Assembly: GCA_026260175.1 (NCBI GenBank) | Contig: JAKCWW010005716.1 | Span: forward strand, 6,629 to 35,337 | Direction: 5' to 3' | DNA length: 28,709 nt | Origin: Reticulitermes lucifugus | Taxonomy: Eukaryota; Arthropoda; Insecta; Blattodea; Rhinotermitidae | Shown: positions 22,397-28,709 of the stretch, one piece after another | Layout of the letters: each line of letters begins with the position of its first letter | Position numbering within the stretch: position 1 is the first letter of the stretch | The notes under the pieces: model-generated | Seen by the model: the letters and a program-made list of their open reading frames with translations, nothing else | Database searches by the model: none | Told to the model about the DNA's origin: nothing | Made by a program: the position numbers and the translations under genes

Positions 22397-23204
22397 CTAC
22401 AAATTTAAAGAACACCTGTTCTCATCACCAGTGAAAACAAATTTGTTCCTTCCTTTAGCAAATTAATGTGCTGTCATGCTGGCTGAGTTCTAGAACTGAT
22501 GTGGTGATGCCAGAAACTAAACTCCAAACAATGTGATGACCTCCCCAGAGAAATCTGAAAAACTATATAACTGACTGCATTATATGAGGATTGGTCAGGG
22601 AATAAGTTAACACGGACTGTTACAATTTCATAACTAAAGATCCTCTGAACATTCCACATAGAGCCCTGATAATGCACCAAGTGCTGATCATCTGTTTCCA
22701 GCATTGAAGCAGAATTTTTGCAACTACAAATTTAGACAACTGCAAGGTGGAAACAGTTGTAACACAATGTCTGATAAAACAGGACACAATGTCTATCAAC
22801 AGAAAACATAAAACCTCATCCCACTAATATACAAATTCATTACCTAATCAACCAAAAAACTGGCTGCCTGACTGATTGACTAACTCCATGGACCAGAGTC
22901 TTTCTTCAGAAACCAATAATTCCTCAGTTAGTCAAGAAAATTCCTTGCACTAATGGATCACAAAGGTTCTATATCATGTTCAGAACAGCCTGCCACTGTT
23001 CCATGTGGGCAGGTGGACAAGCAGACAGATATGTCAAAGAGTAAGTCACTTTCTGCAACCTTGTAAATATGGCTAAAAATAACAATGATATTCAAATTAA
23101 AATTTATAGGAAACAGAAACAAGAAATGACAAAAAAAACATGGTAGTTCAGCCAGGTACCTGAAGACAACAGAGGAAAAGACTGGCAAAAAACTAACAAG
23201 GAAA
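22397..23204. other. Intron of the RBM33-like gene; nothing else seen
   Basis: This is the 3' part of the intron between the second and third visible exons. I see no exon or named repeat. A Penelope-like element remnant begins at about 23205. Confidence 0.5.
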
Positions 23205-24400
23205 CATCATAGGAAGGGGGCTTTCTTTCTCCGTCTCTGTATTGGTGAACACCATTCAGGTGGTCCAAAAACCTCTCCAACCTCTCTGATCTGCGGGACC
23301 AATCATCAAGGTGTCATCCAAGTGGCAAAACCAGCAGAGATGTTTACGGGCCACTTGCTCTAATGCCTTCTCTTCGAAATCTTCCATGTATAAGTCCATG
23401 ATCACAGGAGAAAGCAGCAACCCCACAGCAAGTCCATCAGTCTGCTCATAGAACTGTTCACCAAAGCTGAAATATGAAGATATCTGGACATGACAGAATA
23501 AAGCCAGGATGCTGTCCTCAAAATGTCAAACCACAAGGTGAAAGGCCTCCCTAAATGGCAGTCTGGTGAAAAGAGAAACTACGTCAAGCTGATCATCATG
23601 TCCTTTAATCCTGCTTGCAGAGATTTCAGCATGTGTATGAGCTTGGTAGACTTCTTTACATGGAGTGGCAAGTTCTGCATGAGGGGGATGAGCATACCTG
23701 TCACATGCTTGGACAGCTGGTAGGTAGGAGCTACTATGTTGCTCATAACAGGCCTCAGACAGACTCCTTCATTGTGAATATTCGAGTCATAGAGCCTAAG
23801 AAGTCTTGAACCCTGAAGATGTAGTTGTTGACAGGCCTCCTCAGCCAGTGAGAACTTCCTGAGGAGAAGACTGATTCCAAATTCAACTGTCTCAGTGGGG
23901 TCTTTGGCCAACCTTCTGTAGGCTGAGTCTTCTCAGCAGGCACCAATTTACTGCTTGTATTCAACAATATTCAACACCAGTGTGGCATTGCTCACCCTTC
24001 TCATCTGGGAGGACAGTGAGGTCAGCATTCACCCCTAGAGCCCTAGGCGATTTCGTTTCCGTACCAGTCTGACTGTCCATTGGCATGGAGAAACCTGTAA
24101 GGTTTCTCACTGTTTCCTGCCTGGCCTTCTAAGTAGCCTCAACCCCAGAAACGTTATGGCCTTATCCAGCCAACAAATATGTCTATGGGCAACAGGGCCA
24201 GGGACACTACATGTGCAAGTCTCAGCATATAGCATCATCCAGCAGCCAGTTACTCAAGCTGACAACTGTATCCTTCACAGGATGGGGTTCAGGTGTTGTG
24301 CCTGGTATAGGTATTCAAATTTCCTGCATTGTCTAGTTTTGCTGCCTGTACTGACAGGTGAGCTTTTCTCAGAAGTGTTCTAGATGATTAGGGCTCATCA
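23205..24400 (-). mobile_element. Decayed Penelope-like retroelement, reverse-transcriptase region
   Basis: Read on the minus strand from high to low coordinates, fragments in several frames are in the order expected of a Penelope-type reverse transcriptase: a TVLPDEKG block near 23.98 kb, AKDPTETVE and LLLRKFSLAEEA, CLRPVMSNIVAPTYQLSKHV (palm/fingers), a VVSLFTRLPFREA block near 23.57 kb, EQTDGLAVG, HLDD at the catalytic tyrosine-valine-aspartate-aspartate site near 23.32 kb, and FLDHLNGVH. Stops and frameshifts separate them. The GIY-YIG endonuclease expected downstream is not visible, so this is a truncated, inactive copy. It lies in sense orientation in a host intron. Confidence 0.75.
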
Positions 24401-24669
24401 GAATAGGCTAGCTCACCAGCCAAGTGCAGGTGAATTCCCAGTACCTCCCAGGCTATGGCATCCAGTTCACGTCTGGTGTGGTGGGTCTGCTCACATCTGT
24501 AGATCCTTCTTGCAGCTGACACAGGATGCAGCGGTGAAATTGTAGGAAGCAGGAGATGGTGTTCTTGTCCCTGCATCACAGGTGGAACGAGAGAGAACTA
24601 AGGAGTTTCGCTTTCTTGATTAAGAGATTTTCAAATCTCCAGACACATCACACAGCAGCCTCCCCCACA
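24401..24669. other. Intronic DNA, possibly 5' part of the Penelope-like copy
   Basis: A 63-codon minus-strand open stretch (24388-24579) has no motif I can assign. It may be further decayed element sequence or plain intron. Confidence 0.3.
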
Positions 24670-24790
24670 GACATATAAAACACAAGATATGAATTTCACA
24701 CAGTGGTGTTGCTGAAGATTCAAATCTTCTTGGTGTGATACTTGGTCATGGGGTGAATGGTTCCTGACATTTCAAAAGAACACAGCAGTC
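24670..24790 (+). repeat. Dispersed repeat fragment ('RFEVVTAVLL' family), copy 2
   Basis: The plus strand decodes to a worn RYEFHTVVLLKIQIF-like run. The reverse complement of 24681-24729 aligns base by base with 4568-4616. Where that copy has ACCGC and CTCGC, this one has ACCAC and CTTGT, as expected from loss of methylated CpG. It lies in intron DNA just below the 24971-25267 exon. Confidence 0.6.
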
Positions 24791-24970
24791 CAAGAAGAAA
24801 AGCCAGTATGGTAGAAAGTAAGGTGGGCCAATCACGAAAGGTGTACGAGGGATTTGGATGTACTGATGTGACCCTGAAAAGAGGAGTTGTTAATCTCCAT
24901 CCCTCATTCAGTAGCATGGAGAGAACAGAAATACTGAGTTGTTCTGGAATGAAAGACTATGCATACTCAC

Positions 24971-25267
24971 AGCCTGTCGAGCTGGAGTCCCTTGCTGTTG
25001 CACCACAATCCTCTGCTGCTGCTGCAGCTGCGGTTGCTGTGGCTGTTGTTGTTGCTGCTGCTGCTGAACCAGCCTGCTTCCACTGTTTGCTCCATGGAGC
25101 ACCACAGTACGACCCCTTGAAGCCTGCTGAATCACCTGTCGAGGCACTGGTGTCACCTGGTGACCTGCACTCTGCGTAAGCACCAGTCTGCGTGGTGCTG
25201 CAGGTGACTGGTTCACAGCATTGCTTGGCTGAGACATTCGGACAATTCGTTGCCCTGGAGCTGCAAC
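24971..25267 (-). CDS. RBM33-like gene, Gln-rich exon
   Basis: 99 codons, phase 0 at both ends. The acceptor is CTAATTTTCAG, with the exon starting VAAPGQRIVRMSQ; the donor is GCT|GTGAGTATG. The central part is a Gln tract encoded by mixed CAA and CAG codons, broken by Pro and Leu. Basic residues are spread around it (RRLVLT, RQVIQQASRGR, SGSRLV). No folded domain is visible, so this is a low-complexity, likely disordered segment between the RGG region and the RRM. The mixed codons suggest a selected Gln tract rather than a recently expanded triplet repeat. A plus-strand open frame over the same bases is its shadow. Confidence 0.7.
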
Positions 25268-25469
25268 CTGAAAATTAGGGTCAAGCTTTATTTGACTGTA
25301 CTGGATACTTCAAAACAAGCGTATCTCTCTGTCTGCCAGCAATGTCAGTGAGCATCAAGTGGCTTCAGCATCTTCAATATTATCTTGCAGAATATGTAAA
25401 AGAATACAGTCCAGGAAAAGCCAGAATACCCCTTGCTCTAACACCAACTTTAATCCAACTGGCTGCTGA
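25268..25469. other. Intron of the RBM33-like gene; nothing else seen
   Basis: 3' end of the 1986-base intron between the first two visible exons, ending in a TTTTCAG acceptor on the minus strand. No other feature is recognised. Confidence 0.5.
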
Positions 25470-25690
25470 ACACTATGGTTGAGTGGATGAAATGCATATT
25501 TTGTATGTGCAAGGTCCTGCATTCAGATCTCAGCCCACAAAAACTGTATCAGGTTTCTGATTTTCCTCAGTCTATCCAGGCAAATCTATCTCAAATTAGG
25601 CCATGACCACAGCCTTCTACAATCTACCCAATTATTCCCTATCCATCCTACCATCCAATGCAGTGCCCGAACTACCGACTGCCCCATTAA
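25470..25690 (+). repeat. tRNA-SINE-like copy 1
   Basis: An A-box-like 'tggttgagtggatgaaatgc' near 25476 and a B-box-like 'cattcagatct' at 25520-25530 are about 45 bases apart, as in tRNA-derived promoters. They are followed by 'ccaggcaaat', 'aggccatgaccac' and a 'ccctatccatcctacc' tail. The post-B-box body resembles arthropod SINE tails I know. It shares that body with 26525-26750 and lies antisense to the host gene. Confidence 0.5.
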
Positions 25691-26524
25691 ATAAATTAAC
25701 AAATGATGTTTGATATGAACTAGGTGCACTAACTTCAGTACTTTGTTTCATTTGATATTCTGTACTTTGAACTGATCACATAAATCACATGCATTTCACT
25801 TTCTTTACAAACATGATTTATGAACTCTTAGCAGACATTACCTTCACATTCACTACCACTTGATTTTCTGGATTATGCAGACTTTATTCTTCACACCATA
25901 CTTTGAATATTATGTTCATCTTTCACTCTTCATACTGACACATTTTTCTCTGCATGTTCTTCTGGAAAGATTCTTTTGTACCTTGTCTTTATTTCTCAAC
26001 AATTCTTTGTATGTAACAAGTGTTGCACATGTAATTTTCATGAACTGTATATTAAAATCCTTTAAAACCAAGAAAAGTAGAGTCCTGAAGTTTGACAATA
26101 TCAGTGTTGAGACTTCAATCTTTCACAATCATGCATTTCAATATCACTGTTCTGAGCATTTGTGACAGGTTCTCACAAATCATGTGGCTGGTGAGTCAGC
26201 TCCCCCCCCCCAACCTCCTACAGGACAGAGCACTATAAACTCAAACTCCACCTTGCAATAAGTGAGTTTGTTTTGTGCTTTATGAAATGAAACACTTATT
26301 CAATCACTGAACATGTTTTATGCTTCCAAAGAGTGTCTAAATTTTATTAAAAGTAAATTTTCTTACTTTTTGTGCTTGTTGAGGTTATTTAATATTTTTA
26401 TTACTGGTACTTTATCAATTCTTGGAACCACAGTGAGGTTTTACATTCAAAATGGATTCCAGTGTTCATGATCCCAACGCTTATGCCAGTTCTGTCAGTC
26501 CCAACTGATCACAAACCACAACAG
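25691..26524. other. Intron; T-rich, no gene recognised
   Basis: A T-rich plus-strand stretch (about 25740-26480), opposite in skew to most of the CpG-poor domain. A C run of 10 lies at 26202-26211. The 101-codon frame at 25860-26165 is hydrophobic because of the T-richness and has no other support. Confidence 0.45.
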
Positions 26525-26750
26525 TCTGCTGTAAGTCGGTGTGAGGTAACATCCTACTCTTGCATTTGGGAGTGCCCAATTCAAATCTCAGATAGGACAC
26601 CAGCTACAGTGCCTGAGCTTTCTTTGTGACTTTCCTTTCTTCTTCCAGGCAAATAATTGGATGGTACCTCTATCAGGCTATGAATGCTTCCTTCTAAATC
26701 CTTTCCAATTCATCAATCACCAACTGTTTAACCATTCAATGCTACACAAT
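26525..26750 (+). repeat. tRNA-SINE-like copy 2
   Basis: An A-box-like 'gtcggtgtgaggtaacatc' (from 26535) and a B-box-like 'aattcaaatct' (26578-26588) precede 'ttccaggcaaat', 'gatggtacctc', 'aggctatgaatgcttcc' and 'aatcctttcc'. The order and tail match copy 1 at 25470-25690. Both copies have lost nearly all CpGs. No intact tRNA cloverleaf remains. Confidence 0.55.
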
Positions 26751-27253
26751 ATAAGATACTGACAGCACTGTAAAATAAACAACCAAAAAAGCCTCTCTAA
26801 ATATGAAATATTAAAGCAACCACAACTATATAGCCTGTAATTCCACCTGATTATAAAAATATGCACAATAGTGTTAGTGATCCAGCTGAACATAACCTCA
26901 AACATTTTAAGCTGTTGCAATGTGTAATAAACAAAACACAAATTCATGAGGATAACTGCAGGTCCACCTTTTCAGAGTGTAGAAGAAATGAACTACAAAT
27001 TCCAGAGATAACAGGATTTACACAAAAATACAGAATACATAGGAAATAATACAATGACAGGATGAAGTTATGACAGAATTCATAAAAAGGTCTTCAAATA
27101 TCAACCAAATGAAGAAGTCTGAAAGACCTCTGAAACAATGGATGGATTCTGTTCTGTAATGTCTGTCATAGGTCTCAGTACACCTCAAATTGGAAAGGAA
27201 GATGATGAAGATGATAGATCTTACGGCAATGTGAAAAATGGTGTGCATCATAC
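26751..27253. other. Intron of the RBM33-like gene; nothing else seen
   Basis: This is the 5' part of the intron below the 27254-27651 exon. It is AT-rich. I recognise no feature other than the GTATGA donor at its start. Confidence 0.5.
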
Positions 27254-27651
27254 CTTCATCTTGGGCACCACTGTCACTTCCTGCTGTGGTACTGGTACCA
27301 CCACCTGATGTGGTGCTGGCATTAGCACCTGCTGCTGTTGGTTCAGACCTCCCTGCAGACCCCTGCCAACACCGCGCCCTCTAACTGCACCCCTGCCCCT
27401 TCCACCACTCGCCTGTCGCACGACACCAACAGGTGCATGAACGGCTGGTGCTTGTTGCTGGAACTGTTGCTGTTGATTGACAGTGCAGTTTTTCAAATTC
27501 TGAGCCTGAACATACTGCTGAAGTTTCTGCTGTGGTTGTTGCTGCTGTACAACATGGCGAATTACTGGGTGAGGCTCCACAGTATTGCGGTTCACAATTG
27601 TTGCAATTGCATTGCCTTGTGGGGGTTCTAACAGGAACTGAGAACCATCAC
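27254..27651 (-). CDS. RBM33-like gene, first visible exon with RGG-type motif
   Basis: 398 bases: two bases finish a codon begun in the previous exon, then 132 codons. The acceptor is CTTTGTTGCAG at 27652 upward; the donor is ATGAAG|GTATGA, where reading through would stop immediately. The peptide opens GDGSQFLLEPPQGNAIATIV. It has Gln-rich runs at about residues 35-50 and 59-66 and a Gly-Arg block GGRGRGAVRGRGVGRG (82-97) typical of RNA-binding RGG/GRG segments. It ends with a Val/Pro/Gln stretch. Earlier exons must lie beyond 28709. The MVFKLTSLIKMFVLCFVA run upstream in the same frame is intron, not a signal peptide. Confidence 0.75.
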
Positions 27652-27778
27652 CTGCAACAAAGCACAGAACAAACATCTTAATGAGACTAGTTAATTTAAA
27701 TACCAAGGATGGCAGTCTACTGCACTAGGAATGTTAGAGGGTTAAACTGCTACAGATGGTTGCACATTTTATTTTATT
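27652..27778. other. Intron end upstream of the RGG exon
   Basis: On the minus strand this is the 3' end of the intron leading into the RGG exon. Nothing else is recognised between it and the 45-bp minisatellite. Confidence 0.5.
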
Positions 27779-28650
27779 TCTGAAACAGTAACATACTTCA
27801 CTTTTACCCACAACACAGCTGGTAAAACTGTAACAAGCCTAGCTTGTATCTATAATATCACCTGTTCTGAACCAGTAATGAGCCTGAGTTGTATCCATAA
27901 CACCAGCTGTTCTGAAACAGTAATGAGCTTGGCTTGTATTCATAATACCAGCTGTTTTGCAATTGTAATTATCCTGGTTTCTATCTACAACAGCAAATGT
28001 TGTGAACCAGTAATGAACCTGACTTGTACCCCTAATATCAGCTATTACAAAAACAGCAAATAGCCCAACTTCTATCCATACCACCAGCTGTTCAGAAACA
28101 GTAATGAACCTGATTCATATCTGTAACACCATCTGTTTTGAAACAGTAACGAATCTGGCTTTTATCTAAAACACCAGCCACACTAAGAAAGCAATGAGCC
28201 TAGATTGTGTCCATACCACCAGTTGTTTTGTAACACTAATGAGCATGGCTTGTATCCATAACACCAGCTGTTCTGATATCGTAATGAGCCCAACTTGTAT
28301 TCATAACACTGTCTCTTCTAAAAACAGTAACATACCCAAATTGCATCTGTAACACCAGCTGTTCAGAAACAGTACTGAGCCTGACTTGTATCCCCAACAG
28401 CAGCTGTTCTGAAACAGCAACAAGCTTGATTTGTATCCATATCAGCTATTCTGAAATGCTAAGAAGTCTGGCTTGTATCCTTAACACCAGCTGTTCTAAA
28501 ACAGTAACAAACTCAACACTTTTATCCATAGCATCAATTGTTCTAAAACAGCAATAAGCCTGACATATCCATGATACCAGCTGTAATGAAAGAGTAATGC
28601 ATCTGACTTCTCTCTGTAATACATGCTGTTTTGAAACAGTAACATGACTT
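27779..28650. repeat. 45-bp minisatellite, about 19 diverged units
   Basis: Units of the type GAAACAGTAATGAGCCTGAC, then TTGTATCCATAACACCAGCT, then GTTCT recur every 45 bases, with landmark CCAGCTGTT spaced by 45. Units differ from each other by perhaps 10 to 25 percent. Because 45 is 15 codons, frames persist: the minus strand is open for about five units (27839-28084) with a 15-residue repeat of the type TSQAHYWFRTAGVMD, and the plus strand is open over nearly the same bases. Other units carry stops. It lies in an intron of the RBM33-like gene, immediately above its RGG exon. Confidence 0.9.
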
Positions 28651-28709
28651 ACCGTATATTCTCGAATCTAATCCGCACCCGAATCTAATCCGCACCCAGT
28701 TTTTGGCGA
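28651..28709 (+). repeat. CpG-bearing repeat edge with two tandem 17-bp motifs
   Basis: After 'accgtatattct', the 17-mer CGAATCTAATCCGCACC occurs twice in immediate succession, followed by 'cagtttttggcga' at the window end. The string resembles the edge of a DNA transposon or other interspersed repeat common in animal genomes, but I cannot name it. Its several intact CpGs contrast with the CpG-poor DNA before it, suggesting a recent insertion that continues past the window. Confidence 0.5.

Noticed and set aside
24757-25179. 140-codon plus-strand frame with an alanine/valine-rich tract
   Set aside because: It is the antisense shadow of the Gln-rich exon 24971-25267.
26525-26600. Functional tRNA gene
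   Set aside because: A- and B-box-like strings exist, but no acceptor stem or anticodon arm pairs. It fits a decayed tRNA-derived SINE.
27338-27631. 97-codon plus-strand frame with Leu runs
   Set aside because: It is the antisense shadow of the Gln-rich RGG exon 27254-27651.
27652-27706. Signal peptide (MVFKLTSLIKMFVLCFVA) ahead of the RGG exon
   Set aside because: It lies upstream of a good CTTTGTTGCAG acceptor and is intronic. A secretion signal would be out of place on an RRM/RGG protein.
27779-28650. CRISPR-like array
   Set aside because: The whole 45-bp unit is repeated without unique spacers, in animal DNA inside an intron. It is a minisatellite. The same applies to the 34-bp array at 14142-14480.
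1-28709. A new multi-gene defence or mobile system
   Set aside because: Only two host genes are supported, each partial, and the mobile elements are decayed copies of known classes. Nothing indicates a cooperating gene set.

Overview
The window is animal nuclear DNA, most likely from an insect with a large, intron-rich genome. It has no operons or ribosome-binding sites. Coding is confined to short open stretches bounded by GT/GC...AG splice signals, and the rest is intron or intergenic DNA with decayed retroelements, SINE-like repeats and minisatellites. Several repeat remnants resemble families I associate with hemimetabolous insects, especially cockroaches and termites. That placement is from memory and only moderately secure.

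Layout. (1) About 1-11.35 kb has normal CpG content (27 CpG counted in bases 1-600). It holds one convincing exon, 8266-8468 on the minus strand: the start-codon exon of a protein I do not recognise, whose remaining exons must lie below it or outside the window. It also holds retroelement scraps. (2) About 11.35-20.5 kb is abruptly CpG-poor (0 CpG counted in 15001-15600). It holds no exon I can defend, but it has decayed retroelements, a 34-bp tandem array, and a 111-bp-arm fold-back element at 12.1-12.4 kb whose arms each carry a hammerhead-ribozyme-like motif. (3) About 20.5-28.7 kb is also CpG-poor. It holds the last four exons, on the minus strand, of a Gln-rich, RGG-containing protein that ends in a C-terminal RRM and is best described as RBM33-like. 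Its introns carry a Penelope-like reverse-transcriptase remnant, two tRNA-SINE-like copies and, upstream of the first visible exon, a 45-bp minisatellite of about 19 units.

The four RBM33-like exons join in frame: 27254-27651, 24971-25267, 22226-22396 and 21182-21319, with all three internal junctions in phase 0. The last intron interrupts the RRM and begins with GC instead of GT. The gene's 5' exons lie beyond base 28709.

I did not find a defensible new multi-gene system. The strongest second-look items are: the sharp CpG boundary, with two repeat families showing CpG decay only on the CpG-poor side; roughly 9 kb of CpG-poor DNA past the gene's 3' end with no recognised exon; the paired hammerhead-like motifs in the fold-back element and a decayed third motif at 18.9 kb; and the GC-AG intron within the RRM.
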